From JAAYCI01 sp031548875 (GTDB lineage Bacteria; Bacillota; Clostridia; Oscillospirales; Ruminococcaceae), in NCBI GenBank assembly GCA_031548875.1, contig JAVBQQ010000006.1:1-64000 (forward strand): 64,000 nucleotides of DNA, read 5' to 3'. The translations under genes and the position numbers were made by a program. Each line of letters begins with the position of its first letter. Positions within the stretch are counted from its first letter, which is position 1. This document shows positions 7,570 to 15,611 of this stretch, piece by piece. The notes under the pieces were generated by a model. That model ran no database searches and was not told the DNA's origin. It saw only the letters and a list, made by a program, of their open reading frames with translations.

Positions 7570-7705
7570 CTCAAGCCGCAAAGAAAGGGGGTATTTTTTA
7601 CTTATTGATGTAACTATAATAGTTCCAACACTCACTGTCTGTTTTTCCTGCCTTAGTAAAAGCTGTGCCGCAAGAAATATGAACATTATTTAAGGAGAGA
7701 ATGGT

Positions 7706-8467
7706 ATGGAGCAAATTACGCTTATGTATTTTAGCGCAACCGGAAGCACAGAAAAAATTGCGCGAAAGGTTGCCTTTGCGCTTTCTGACAATATCAAAGA
7801 AATTGATCTATCAAACCCGTCGCTAGAGGGGTGTGCGCTTTCGAGTGAAGATGTCGCAGTTGTTGCGGTTCCCGCTTATATGGGGCGTGTTCCTGTCCCG
7901 GCCCTGAATTTACTTCACAAAATTAGTGGAGAAGGCAGCCGCGTCGTTTCGATTGCTGTCTATGGAAACCGGCACTACGATGATACACTTGTCGAGTTAA
8001 ATGATACTTTGATGGATTTGGGGTTCAAGGTTATTGCATCAGGCGCGTTCGTAGCTCAACACTCGTTGGTAAATGAACTGGCGGCTGGCCGCCCGGATGA
8101 AAATGATCTCGCCTACATAGATACGTTCGCGCAAAAAGTTGCCGAGAAGATTGTCAGCGGCAAGGAAGTTATGGAGAGCATTGTTCCCGGCCATCGCCCC
8201 TATGCTACTCTACCGCCCGTAAAAAGTCCAATCCTCGTATCTGATGGCTGCACAAAATGCGGTATCTGTGCAGAGCGATGCCCGGTTGCAGCCATCAGCA
8301 AAGAAAACCCGTGCGATACGGATACCGAGAAGTGTATCGTGTGTATGCGATGCGTAAGTATTTGTTCCGAAAAAGCCCGTTCATTGCCAGAAGCCGTGCA
8401 CAAAAGGATGTCCGGGTATTTGCTGGGGAGTTACTCCGCGCGCAAAGATAACGAGATGTATTTTTAA
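7706..8467 (+). CDS. EFR1-type flavodoxin/4Fe-4S ferredoxin fusion protein (copy 1)
   Basis: A 253-residue redox protein. Residues 1-150 form a flavodoxin-like domain (MYFSATGSTEKIARKV is the phosphate-binding loop; VAVPAYMGRVP and VSIAVYGNRHYDDT are flavin contacts). The C-terminal 80 residues carry two 4Fe-4S binding sets, CTKCGICAERCP and CIVCMRCVSIC. Such fusions shuttle electrons between ferredoxin-level donors and flavin enzymes in anaerobes. A second related gene follows after 15 bases, and the Rrf2 regulator lies upstream. The ribosome site AAGGAGAG precedes ATG 7706. The partner enzyme is unknown, but the island also holds a nitroreductase and a flavin reductase. Confidence 0.88.
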   Translation: MEQITLMYFSATGSTEKIARKVAFALSDNIKEIDLSNPSLEGCALSSEDVAVVAVPAYMGRVPVPALNLLHKISGEGSRVVSIAVYGNRHYDDTLVELNDTLMDLGFKVIASGAFVAQHSLVNELAAGRPDENDLAYIDTFAQKVAEKIVSGKEVMESIVPGHRPYATLPPVKSPILVSDGCTKCGICAERCPVAAISKENPCDTDTEKCIVCMRCVSICSEKARSLPEAVHKRMSGYLLGSYSARKDNEMYF

Positions 8468-8482
8468 CAGGGGGCATTTACG

Positions 8483-9250
8483 ATGAAGTCTGTAAATCTT
8501 GTTTATTTCAGTGCATCGGGAACTACAAAGTCCGTCATTTCCACTCTGTACGAGAGCTTGGGTTATGATGAAAAAGTGGAATATGACTTATTACGGCAAC
8601 CGCCAAAGCAAGTTGTCTCTATTGCGGCAGATGACCCGGCGGTATTTGCCGTGCCAGTTTATGCAGGGCGCATCCCCGCGCTTTGTGCGGATATGCTCAA
8701 GCAGTTTAAAGGAACAAACACACCAGCTGTTGCCATTGTCGTCTACGGAAACCGTGACTATAACGACGCGCTGTTGGAGTTGACCGATATACTGAAAGCA
8801 AACGGTTTTGTCATTGTCGCAGCGGCGGCTTTAGTTGCCCAACACTCTATTTTTCCGATAGTGGCAGAAGGACGTCCTGACAAGAAAGATAAAGAAATTA
8901 TCAGGGCTTTCGGTGCGAAATGCAATAAGGCGTTTTCGGAGCTTACAGAAAAGGAAAGCATTACAGTCAAAGGGAATGCGCCCTATTGCAAAGCAACCGA
9001 AATTCCCATCAAGCCATCCGGCAGTTCCAAATGTAACGCCTGTGGTACTTGTGTCAAGGTGTGTCCAACACACGCGATAGCGGCTGAAAATCCCCGAAAA
9101 ACGGATAAATCCCGTTGTATTTCCTGCACCGCCTGTATTGCGGTGTGTCCTAAAAATGCAAGAAAATTTCGTGGGCCGCTCTATGCGATTGCCGGAAAAA
9201 GCTTTAGCAAAAAGAATATGGCCCGAAAAGAGCCCGATGTTTTTATATAA
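8483..9250 (+). CDS. EFR1-type flavodoxin/4Fe-4S ferredoxin fusion protein (copy 2)
   Basis: A 255-residue paralogue of the preceding gene with the same order: flavodoxin loop YFSASGTTKSVI, flavin segments FAVPVYAGRIP and IVVYGNRDYNDA, shared AALVAQHSIF...EGRPD, then two ferredoxin motifs CNACGTCVKVCP and CISCTACIAVCP. Many positions are identical to copy 1, yet overall divergence is large, so the duplication is old or both genes arrived together. The C-terminus (GKSFSKKNMARKEPDVFI) is basic. It is followed by a hairpin terminator. Likely function is electron transfer in the cytoplasm. Confidence 0.88.
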   Translation: MKSVNLVYFSASGTTKSVISTLYESLGYDEKVEYDLLRQPPKQVVSIAADDPAVFAVPVYAGRIPALCADMLKQFKGTNTPAVAIVVYGNRDYNDALLELTDILKANGFVIVAAAALVAQHSIFPIVAEGRPDKKDKEIIRAFGAKCNKAFSELTEKESITVKGNAPYCKATEIPIKPSGSSKCNACGTCVKVCPTHAIAAENPRKTDKSRCISCTACIAVCPKNARKFRGPLYAIAGKSFSKKNMARKEPDVFI

Positions 9251-9268
9251 CCCGTTTCCTGTAAAGCG

Positions 9269-9313
9269 ACCGCCGTAGATGCACGCACAAAGCACCTGCG
9301 GCGGCTTTTCCTT
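9269..9313 (+). terminator. Rho-independent terminator
   Basis: GCCGTAGATGC pairs with GCACCTGCGGC around a short loop, followed by CTTTTCC. It closes the Rrf2-flavodoxin transcription unit. Confidence 0.6.
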
Positions 9314-9344
9314 TCTAAATCTCCCATGCAATGTTGCTGAGAAA

Positions 9345-9493
9345 AGTTTGTCTTTACGAAACATCCCCTTTCTTGGCAGGTATCGTTTTGGCCGTTTTTA
9401 GAGCGGAAAAAAGTTGGAAAAAGAATAAGACAAACCCTCAAACCCTTGATACTACGGGATTTGTTCAGTTTGTCTTATTATACTATACGGGCA
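9345..9493. repeat. Dispersed repeat module A (copy 2)
   Basis: A 149-bp element nearly identical to 10883-11031 and 18810-18957, all in the same orientation. It begins AGTTTGTCTTTACGAAAC, contains CCCCTTTCTTGGCAGGTATC, then a perfect 12-bp inverted repeat AATAAGACAAAC (9424-9435) and GTTTGTCTTATT (9468-9479), and ends ACTATACGGGCA. There is no convincing coding potential. The motif GTTTGTCT followed by ACGAAACAT recurs at the end of module B. Confidence 0.85.
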
Positions 9494-9677
9494 ACCCCAC
9501 GCGACTTTTCCTGCATATTCTATCAAAAAACAATGTATATATCACTCAAATAGGTGAATATTTGAATAATTACTCGGTGGTTTGTCTGAACGAAACATAA
9601 GGGGGGATTTCCGCTTACATGACCTTACTGTGTACCGTCATAATGAAAAGACAAGGCTCAAAATTTGAACCTTGCCA
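9494..9677. repeat. Dispersed repeat module B (copy 2)
   Basis: Continues directly from module A and aligns with 4914-5103 and, with an internal deletion of roughly 47 bases, with 11032-11150. It ends in the hairpin CAAGG-TTCAAATTTTGA type that is also present, with compensating changes, in copy 1. No gene is seen between 9251 and 9756 apart from these repeats and the terminator. Confidence 0.75.
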
Positions 9678-9756
9678 ACACTGGATATTGTTTATCTTAT
9701 TGGCTGTATTTACGTCTAAGGTTTAGAATGTTGGCTAAATCATACCAAAAGTAGAC

Positions 9757-10095
9757 CTATTTCCATTCTCTATTTTCTTCGCCCCACAGACAAAGCTCAT
9801 CTAAAACTTTCATGAGGGATTTCCCTCGTTCTGTAAGAGAGTATTCAACTTTTGGCGGTATTTGAGGATATACTACTTTGGTGATTAGGCCGTCTTTTTC
9901 TAGTTCTTTCAAGTTTTGGCTGAGCGTTTTATCTGATATTTTTTTCATATATCTTTGAAGCTCATTAAAGCGAACGGGTTCATACTCCATCAGGCAATAT
10001 AGGATTACCAGTTTGTACTTTCCCGATATAAGCGACAACGCATAGCTGAAGCCCGTGTCTTCAAAATTCGCCTGTTCAATATATTTGCTTATCAT
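9757..10095 (-). CDS. HxlR family transcriptional regulator
   Basis: A 112-residue winged-helix protein. Residues 15-50 (FSYALSLISGKYKLVILYCLMEYEPVRFNELQRYMKKIS) form the helix-turn-helix entry, DKTLSQNLKELEKDGLI the recognition helix, and PPKVEYSLTERGKSLMKVLDEL the wing and dimer helix. Unlike the regulator at 6490-6873 it has no cysteine in the usual N-terminal sensing position. It is transcribed away from the flavin reductase gene, and the shared 139-bp intergenic region holds a short palindrome. It probably controls itself and that reductase. Confidence 0.9.
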   Translation of the reverse strand: MISKYIEQANFEDTGFSYALSLISGKYKLVILYCLMEYEPVRFNELQRYMKKISDKTLSQNLKELEKDGLITKVVYPQIPPKVEYSLTERGKSLMKVLDELCLWGEENREWK

Positions 10096-10115
10096 ATATG
10101 CTCGCTTTCTTAAAC

Positions 10116-10128
10116 GTAAGTCACTTAC
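10116..10128. promoter_or_regulatory. Candidate HxlR operator
   Basis: GTAAGTCACTTAC is a perfect palindrome with a three-base centre, located 20 bases upstream of the HxlR start in the divergent intergenic region. Its size and place suit a winged-helix dimer. Confidence 0.5.
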
Positions 10129-10234
10129 CTAAATTTCGGTACTTGTTTTTTGTCGGGTTTTTAATTATCATAACAGCATGAAATGAATCTGTCCAGTAGA
10201 GTTTCACAAAATCTTATTAAGTGGAGGAATAACC

Positions 10235-10804
10235 ATGAAAAAAAGCCTTGGTGTAAACCCGTATCTGTTCCCTATGCCCGTTTTAATGATTGCGACTTAC
10301 GACGAGGAAGGCACCGTTGATGTGATGAACATGGCGTGGGGCGGTATCTGTGAGAACAATATGGTCGCTCTCAACATCACGGAGAGCCACAAAACCGCAA
10401 AGAATATCAAAGCCAAAGGCGCCTTCACCATTAGCATCGCGGATATTGACCACCTAGCGGAAGCGGACTTTTTTGGAATTGCCAGCGGAAACAAGATGGC
10501 TGACAAGTTTGAGAAAAGCGGCCTTCACGCAGTAAAAAGCAACAATGTGGATGCTCCTGTTGTAGAGGAATTTCCGATTACACTGGAATGCAAAGTAGCC
10601 GCAATTCAAACGGATGGCGGAGGCTTCCGGGTTGTGGGTGAAATTGTTAATGTTCTGGCCAACGAAAAGGTTCTTGATGAAAATGGCAAGGTTGACCCAA
10701 CCAAATTGAATGCCTTTGTGTTTGATCAATTCCAGAACGGCTACTATAAAATTGGTGAAAAAGTCGGTCAGGCTTGGAGCAGCGGCCAGAAATTCATGAA
10801 ATAG
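10235..10804 (+). CDS. Flavin reductase family protein
   Basis: A 189-residue protein of the FMN-binding split-barrel flavin reductase family: PYLFPMPVLMIATYDEEGTVDVMNMAWGGI matches the N-terminal FMN-binding strands, ALNITESHKTAKNIKAKGAFTISI the central section, and the C-terminal VFDQFQNGYYKIGEKVG the dimer interface. Such proteins bind FMN and reduce it or pass electrons; clostridial members are often annotated as flavoredoxins. The ribosome site GTGGAGGAAT precedes ATG 10235. It is divergent from an HxlR gene, the usual arrangement for induction by electrophilic or oxidative signals. A perfect hairpin terminator follows. Confidence 0.9.
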   Translation: MKKSLGVNPYLFPMPVLMIATYDEEGTVDVMNMAWGGICENNMVALNITESHKTAKNIKAKGAFTISIADIDHLAEADFFGIASGNKMADKFEKSGLHAVKSNNVDAPVVEEFPITLECKVAAIQTDGGGFRVVGEIVNVLANEKVLDENGKVDPTKLNAFVFDQFQNGYYKIGEKVGQAWSSGQKFMK

Positions 10805-10827
10805 ACACTCATATTCTTAGATGCAAT

Positions 10828-10866
10828 AAGGGGTTGTAGCAAAATGAGAAAAGCTACAACCCTTTA
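10828..10866 (+). terminator. Rho-independent terminator
   Basis: AAGGGGTTGTAGC pairs with GCTACAACCCTT across a 12-base loop and runs into TTATT. It ends the flavin reductase transcript. Confidence 0.85.
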
Positions 10867-10882
10867 TTGGCGCTGTTCAAAA

Positions 10883-11031
10883 AGTTTGTCCTAATGAAAC
10901 ATCCCCTTTCTTGGCAGGTATTGTTTTGGCCGTTTTGGGGTCGGAAAAAGGTTGGAAAAAAAACAAGACAAACCCTCAAACCCTTGATACTACGGGATTT
11001 GTTCGGTTTGTCTTATTATACTATACGGGCA
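10883..11031. repeat. Dispersed repeat module A (copy 3)
   Basis: A 149-bp near copy of 9345-9493, including the CCCCTTTCTTGGCAGGTATT segment, the GGTTTGTCTTATTATA arm and the ACTATACGGGCA end. Same orientation as the other copies. Confidence 0.85.
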
Positions 11032-11150
11032 GCCCCACGCCACCTTTTCTGCATATTCGATCAAAAACTCGGTAGTTTGTCTGAACTAAACATAGGGGGG
11101 ATTTCTGCTTACATGACCTTACCGCGTACTGCCAAAAAGGTTCATGGCAT
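11032..11150. repeat. Dispersed repeat module B, shortened (copy 3)
   Basis: Matches module B of 9494-9677 from CCCCACGC through GTAGTTTGTCTGAAC and GATTTCTGCTTACATGACC, but lacks about 47 internal bases. It ends in a small hairpin TGCCA...TGGCA. No gene is seen between 10805 and 11159 apart from the terminator and this repeat pair. Confidence 0.7.
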
Positions 11151-11159
11151 ATAGGTGTA

Positions 11160-11501
11160 TCAGTTTGGTACAATAGAAAGATTTGCAATGCGGTCTGTTT
11201 CTGCTAATGTGAAGAAATAGCTGAATGGAACAGGACTTCCGGGAAATGTTCCGCTTACAGTGACAGTCAAAATATATACACCTTGCCGGCATTCGATATT
11301 TTGTATATCCGTCTCAAGGTCAAACTCCTTTGCCACATTGGCGCGCCATGCCTTGATTGCATCAATCCCATCAATATGGGCACTTTCACCCTGATCGTAA
11401 ATATGAGCATCCATTTCTAAACATGAATCGAGCGCAGTATTGTTAATTGTATTGGCTGCCTCCATGTAGACTTTAATTGCATTCGGAAGTTGAATTGACA
11501 T
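11160..11501 (-). CDS. Nuclear transport factor 2-like (SnoaL-type) protein
   Basis: A 113-residue protein of the NTF2-like cone fold: PNAIKVYMEAANTINNTALDSCLEMDAHIYDQGE is the typical helix pair followed by the first strand with a pocket acid. GIDAIKAWRANVAKEF is the next helix, and the C-terminal strands (YILTVTVSGTFPGSP, FSYFFTLAETDRIANLSI) close the cone. Members bind or transform small hydrophobic ligands, but the ligand here is unknown. It follows a Dabb-domain gene by 20 bases and a WYL regulator further upstream, all on the minus strand, so the three probably form one unit. Confidence 0.75.
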   Translation of the reverse strand: MSIQLPNAIKVYMEAANTINNTALDSCLEMDAHIYDQGESAHIDGIDAIKAWRANVAKEFDLETDIQNIECRQGVYILTVTVSGTFPGSPVPFSYFFTLAETDRIANLSIVPN

Positions 11502-11521
11502 TGAGATATCCCTCCTGTTAT

Positions 11522-11803
11522 TTATTTCTCATAGCATACGGAAGCCGACGCTTCCATTGCACTTACAATGTACTTTGACACCTCAACATGAACGGGATGC
11601 GCCAGATATGTTTTCATATCTTCCATTGAGGCAAACTGCGTAACCAAGAGAATATCATACGAAGCAGGGCCACGGCTTATATCGATCTCGACCTGAATAT
11701 CGCGAAGCGCGTCGATCTTTCCTTCCATGCTGAGCAGCGTTGCCTTTGCCTGATCGGCATTTTCCCGATCTTTGAGCTTAATTAACAGCGTGTTAGTAAC
11801 CAT
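11522..11803 (-). CDS. Dabb (stress-responsive alpha/beta-barrel) family protein
   Basis: A 93-residue protein matching the Dabb family: LIKLKDRENADQAKATLLSMEGKIDALRDIQVEIDISRGPASYDILLVTQFASMEDMKTYLAHPVHVEVSKYI in outline, with the conserved Y-DI-LV--F, the later YL-HP-H motif and a final helix. It forms a ferredoxin-like dimeric barrel; biochemical roles differ between members. It sits between the WYL regulator and the NTF2-like gene with gaps of about 20 bases, indicating one operon. No metal or catalytic site can be assigned. Confidence 0.85.
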   Translation of the reverse strand: MVTNTLLIKLKDRENADQAKATLLSMEGKIDALRDIQVEIDISRGPASYDILLVTQFASMEDMKTYLAHPVHVEVSKYIVSAMEASASVCYEK

Positions 11804-11824
11804 TTTTCTTGACCTCCCGATTGT

Positions 11825-12727
11825 TTAGTCTGACTCATAAGCCTGTTTTTGCCGGTCTTTAAGTTCCTTTTTTATATACTCCGGCTGAATTACTTTTACG
11901 CTTGCCCCAAAGGACAGGAGGAAGGAGTATAGCCATTCATCCTCCGGAATTGGCGCGGTCACATAGATTCCATCTTCTTTGTTTTCGATATAGGCAAATT
12001 CAAATACATCATAAACGCGATGGGCATGACGGCGTGAAAACCATAACTTTACCTCGATATCTGTCTGCAACAGTTCTTCGTCTAAGTAGGCGGAACGCTG
12101 AACCTCACTGTATTCACGCAAAAATGATTGAGCAAGAGCGTGTAGTTCAGTCATTCGTGTAATCTTGAACAAACGAAAATCTTCTCGCAGATGGCAAAAG
12201 CCATAGAGATACCAATCATGCCGCTTATAGACCAGCTTCAACGGGTCTATTTTGCGCTCGGTGAGCTCGCCGTTGCTGCTCACATATTGAAATTGGATAC
12301 TCTTTTCATTGAATGTCGCTTCCTTTATCACCTCAAACTTTGCGGCATCCTCACGATTTGCATTTCCCCATCGGCTGAAATCCACATCAATCCAGTTGGT
12401 TCTTTTGTCAAACAGCAAGGCCATTTTCGCGAGAGCTGTTCCATTGCCAAGGAAAGGGACAGCGCGAAGCCCCTGTAATCCAAGTAATATCTCCCTTTTT
12501 TCATCCTCGGTGAGTACCGATTTATCCAGCACAAAATTGTCCATCAGCTGTACGCCCCCATTGCGCCCTGTCGTGACATAAACAGGAATACCAGCCGCGC
12601 TAAGTGCATCAATATCCCGATAGATTGTCCGAACGGATACAGCAAACTGTTCCGCCAGCTTCGGGGCGGATATGGTTCCTTTCTCCATCAGAAGAAGCAG
12701 CATTTCCAGTAACCGACTGTCTTGCAC
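11825..12727 (-). CDS. YafY/DeoR-type regulator with WYL domain
   Basis: A 300-residue regulator. The N-terminal winged helix (RLLEMLLLLMEKGTISAPKL, VSVRTIYRDIDALSAAGIPVYV) is followed by GRNGGVQL, then a WYL ligand-sensing domain with KLVYKRHDWYLYGFCHLREDFRLFKITRM (the W-Y-L core and R-F-K) and a C-terminal WCX-like extension. The start is GTG 12727, eight bases from AGGAGG; the earlier in-frame GTG 12736 overlaps that ribosome site. Just upstream is a long perfect palindrome containing the promoter, so strong autoregulation is likely. It heads the Dabb and NTF2-like genes. Confidence 0.88.
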   Translation of the reverse strand: MQDSRLLEMLLLLMEKGTISAPKLAEQFAVSVRTIYRDIDALSAAGIPVYVTTGRNGGVQLMDNFVLDKSVLTEDEKREILLGLQGLRAVPFLGNGTALAKMALLFDKRTNWIDVDFSRWGNANREDAAKFEVIKEATFNEKSIQFQYVSSNGELTERKIDPLKLVYKRHDWYLYGFCHLREDFRLFKITRMTELHALAQSFLREYSEVQRSAYLDEELLQTDIEVKLWFSRRHAHRVYDVFEFAYIENKEDGIYVTAPIPEDEWLYSFLLSFGASVKVIQPEYIKKELKDRQKQAYESD

Positions 12728-12748
12728 AGGTCGCACCTCCTAAAATAA

Positions 12749-12797
12749 GAATATCATATAAACCTTGACTCGTAATGTCAAGGTTTATATGATATTC
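12749..12797. promoter_or_regulatory. Perfect 21-bp inverted repeat with divergent promoters
   Basis: The arms at 12749-12769 and 12777-12797 are exact complements around a seven-base centre. On the minus strand the palindrome contains TTGACA (12781-12776), a 17-base spacer and TATGAT (12758-12753), serving the WYL gene. Symmetry creates TTGACT, 17 bases and TATGAT on the plus strand (12765-12793), firing toward the 3' end of the reductase gene. It is probably the operator of the WYL regulator. Confidence 0.8.
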
Positions 12798-12883
12798 GAA
12801 GTAATCAGTTGTATATCCACCAAAGCTTACAATGGCAACTACTACGAGCCGGTTGTATTTGACTTCCGGCGCTGCCTATATAG

Positions 12884-13393
12884 TTATTTTCTATAAACCA
12901 GTTCTGCAAACTGACCATAGCGTTTTACTTCGACGAGTGAAAATCTTTTGAGGGATTCTTTTTGAGTAAAGAGCGGAATACCATCCCCTAAAAGAACAGG
13001 AGCGATTTGTATGATCATGGTGTCAAGTATATCGCTGTCGAGCAGCGGGGCCAATATTTGATTTCCGCCGATTGCCCATATGTTTTCTTTTTTTGAGATG
13101 CCACTCACAAATGCCACAATATCGCCTGAAACCGGAACAAATCCGTTGACCGGCAGTTTTGCGGCATGGGTGAAAACATAATTCTTTGTTGTAGGATATA
13201 CGAGATGAGCATTTTCCATTTTTGCAATTTCGTCAAATGTCTTTTTGCCCATAATGGTGATATTCATTTTTTCATAGAAGCAGCTATAACCTGTTTCCTC
13301 GATTGTCCCGGTTTGATACAGCCAATCCAAGCCATGATTTTTATCCGCGAGGTAGCCGTCTAATGTGGCGCAGCCATAAAAAAAGACACCCAT
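12884..13393 (-). CDS. Dihydrofolate reductase family (RibD C-terminal domain) protein
   Basis: A 169-residue protein with the DHFR-like fold used by RibD C-terminal domain proteins: FYGCATLDGYLADKNHGLDWL (substrate/NADPH entry strand), NITIMGKKTFDEI (the MG-x-T-x-x phosphate-binding segment), IWAIGGNQILAPLLDSDILDTMIIQIAPVLLGDGIPLF (the GG motif and C-terminal signature). These stand-alone proteins, such as YwjB and YyaP, are annotated as dihydrofolate reductase-like, but true folate activity is rarely shown. It is on the minus strand between the WYL gene and the prenyltransferase-fold gene, 42 bases downstream of the latter. Confidence 0.87.
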   Translation of the reverse strand: MGVFFYGCATLDGYLADKNHGLDWLYQTGTIEETGYSCFYEKMNITIMGKKTFDEIAKMENAHLVYPTTKNYVFTHAAKLPVNGFVPVSGDIVAFVSGISKKENIWAIGGNQILAPLLDSDILDTMIIQIAPVLLGDGIPLFTQKESLKRFSLVEVKRYGQFAELVYRK

Positions 13394-13435
13394 AATAACA
13401 CCTCAATCTGTAGCCATAGCGATTCCGTTTCTTTC

Positions 13436-14392
13436 TTAACTCTTTACACGCCCCAACAGCCTAAGGCACAAATAGGATAAATAAGGCGACACCGTTTTTT
13501 TTTGCCCGAAATCCCATCCCTTGCATTTCTGATAAACCGATTCTGGAATAAACAACCCGTCTGCATTCTGCTTCCCTCGTATCAAAGCTATCATTTCGCG
13601 AAATCGCGGATCGAATTTTACAAAGTCAAACTTGCTTAAACAGTCCGCAACACTCACAATGTCATACCACATGGCGGGCGCTTTCAGCTTGCGGAAGTCC
13701 GTGCCCATATAAAACATATATGGATGCCGTTCAAGGCTGTTTTCCCATAGAGGCAGTATGACATCTATCCCGCCCTTTACAGTATCGCTGTCTCGATACT
13801 CGTCAGTCTCGGATAATAGCTTGATCATGATAAGCGTCGCAAATGGGCAACCGTCGTCTTTCCGTCCGGGTCCTCGAAATGTTCCGTGTTCTTCCGATAC
13901 CGAGCAGGGAAAGCCTTGTTCTGTGTATCGGCTTATTAGGTGCTCAACGCCCTGTCTGATATGCTGCTGGTAATCAACCTTGGCTTTTAATAATGCCATC
14001 AGCAATAACGGCGCGTCACACAGGCACCAGCCGAAAATATCTTCGCCCTTGCCTCCATAATGGGGCGGGATGTTGGTCATCGACTGATATACACCCTTCT
14101 TGTCTTTGCGGCTCATTATTTGCAGGATTGCACTTTCGATTTCGGGGATGTCCGTTCCAAACCCGATATCCAGCAGGAACAACAGCTTGCGGATCGACAG
14201 GTCGGGGTCTTTATGGTTTCGAACGATTGCATTGTGGAAGTTGTTAATCTCGTTAAGGTATGCTTGGATTTTTTTATATTTCAACGACTCAATCTTTAAG
14301 TCATGCAATTCTTCTCTGTTGTCACCCCGAAGATTTATCCGTAAGGCATATTGCAGCCACGGTTCACTTGTTGCTAAAAGGTTTTCATACAC
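13436..14392 (-). CDS. Alpha/alpha-toroid (prenyltransferase/terpene cyclase-like) protein
   Basis: A 318-residue protein composed of repeated helical pairs. Segments such as SIRKLLFLLDIGFGTDIPEIESAILQIM, GWCLCDAPLLLMALLKAKV, CPFATLIMIKLLSE, WYDIVSVADCLSKFDF and PYLSYLCLRLLGRV fit the alpha/alpha-toroid seen in prenyltransferase and squalene-cyclase repeat proteins. No DxDD or zinc-binding triad typical of active enzymes is evident, so catalysis is uncertain. It is upstream of the DHFR-like gene and downstream of the histidine kinase on the same strand, with a 127-bp gap. Function unknown. Confidence 0.5.
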   Translation of the reverse strand: MYENLLATSEPWLQYALRINLRGDNREELHDLKIESLKYKKIQAYLNEINNFHNAIVRNHKDPDLSIRKLLFLLDIGFGTDIPEIESAILQIMSRKDKKGVYQSMTNIPPHYGGKGEDIFGWCLCDAPLLLMALLKAKVDYQQHIRQGVEHLISRYTEQGFPCSVSEEHGTFRGPGRKDDGCPFATLIMIKLLSETDEYRDSDTVKGGIDVILPLWENSLERHPYMFYMGTDFRKLKAPAMWYDIVSVADCLSKFDFVKFDPRFREMIALIRGKQNADGLFIPESVYQKCKGWDFGQKKTVSPYLSYLCLRLLGRVKS

Positions 14393-14519
14393 GATTTTCT
14401 ATCCACCTCTGATAAAATATTGTGTTGCTAAATACGATACTACCAAACGCTGGTTGAAACAATTGAAAGGCGCATTACACAACATACCAATAAAACGCTA
14501 TCGTGTAAGACCGATTGCA

Positions 14520-15611
14520 TTATTGGGCATTTTTCGGCAACTCAATTTCGAAAGCTGTTCCCTTGTTCGGCTCACTGCGGACAGCAATCTTACCGCCCAT
14601 TATTTCTACAATCCGCTTCACAATGGCAAGGCCCAATCCGTTGCCCTCGCCGGAGCGTGATTTCTGCGCTTTATAAAACGAATCAAATATATGCTCCTGA
14701 TCGGCATCCTTTATACCGACACCGTGATCTTCTACTTGGGCGACAATCTGTTCAGGCCCGTTGCTTAACCGCAGAGCAATCAAACCGCTTTCATGTGAAA
14801 ACTTGATGGCATTTTGAATCAGGTTAATCCACACCTGTTCCAGCAGGCCGCTGTCGCCAGAGTACTCTACTTCCGCAAGGTCAAAATCAAATATAATATC
14901 TTTCTTCGACCACAGCGGTTCCAGTAGCACCACCACTTTGCGTATCTGTTCGTCCAGCGAAAAGGTTGTCGCGGTTTCCCGGATCACCTTGCTATCAAGC
15001 TCCGACAGGCGTAGTAGGTCGCCGGAAAGCGCCATCAACCGGGTGCTTTCATTTGTGATGATATCGCTATATTGGAGCCTTTTCGCGTCACCCAATTCCC
15101 TTACATGTGCGGCATCATCACGCAAAAGCTCGGCATAACCCTTGATGGAGGTAATCGGCGTCCGAAACTCATGCGATACACTAGACACAAACTGGCTGCG
15201 CTGTGCGTCAACACTTTTCAGTTCCCTCGTCATGGTGTTAAAATCCCCGGCAAGCTGCGCCAGTTCATCCCGCCCCGCAATCTCTACTGCCACATCAAAA
15301 TCGCCGGATGATACCTTGCGGGCAGCATCCGAAAGCGTCCGCACCGGCTTAACAATGCCTCGCACCACCAGCAGAATGACCGCTGTGCCAACAAGGATGC
15401 TTGCCGCGAAAGCAAGGATCGTGTAGAGCTTGAAATTATAGAACTCGCCGCCCACCTCTTTCACCACCGGGAAGAGCCGCATCAGGCGCTCCGGCGTGAT
15501 AACCGCAAGCATGACGCCGAGAATGAGCAGGTTTAGCCCCCACCAAAGACCTAGGAAAACGGTAACGAGCTTTGCATACAGTGATTTGAAGCCAAATCGT
15601 TTTCCTTTCAT
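14520..15611 (-). CDS. Sensor histidine kinase
   Basis: A 363-residue membrane kinase. Two transmembrane helices (about residues 10-40 and 63-86) flank a short extracytoplasmic segment of some 25 residues, followed by a HAMP linker (RGIVKPVRTLSDAARKVSSGDF). SHEFRTPITSIKGY holds the phosphorylated histidine, NLIQNAIKFS is the N box, and DHGVGI and GNGLGLAIVKRI are the G boxes. The very small outer loop resembles intramembrane-sensing kinases paired with ABC transporters. ATG 15611 overlaps the response-regulator stop as ATGA, which decides the start over GTG 15617. Partner regulator and ABC transporter lie directly upstream. Confidence 0.93.
   Translation of the reverse strand: MKGKRFGFKSLYAKLVTVFLGLWWGLNLLILGVMLAVITPERLMRLFPVVKEVGGEFYNFKLYTILAFAASILVGTAVILLVVRGIVKPVRTLSDAARKVSSGDFDVAVEIAGRDELAQLAGDFNTMTRELKSVDAQRSQFVSSVSHEFRTPITSIKGYAELLRDDAAHVRELGDAKRLQYSDIITNESTRLMALSGDLLRLSELDSKVIRETATTFSLDEQIRKVVVLLEPLWSKKDIIFDFDLAEVEYSGDSGLLEQVWINLIQNAIKFSHESGLIALRLSNGPEQIVAQVEDHGVGIKDADQEHIFDSFYKAQKSRSGEGNGLGLAIVKRIVEIMGGKIAVRSEPNKGTAFEIELPKNAQ

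Noticed and set aside
9345..11031. Module A considered as integron attC sites
   Set aside because: There is an inverted repeat, but no integron integrase, no conserved GTTRRRY core that I can define, and the blocks contain several genes each.
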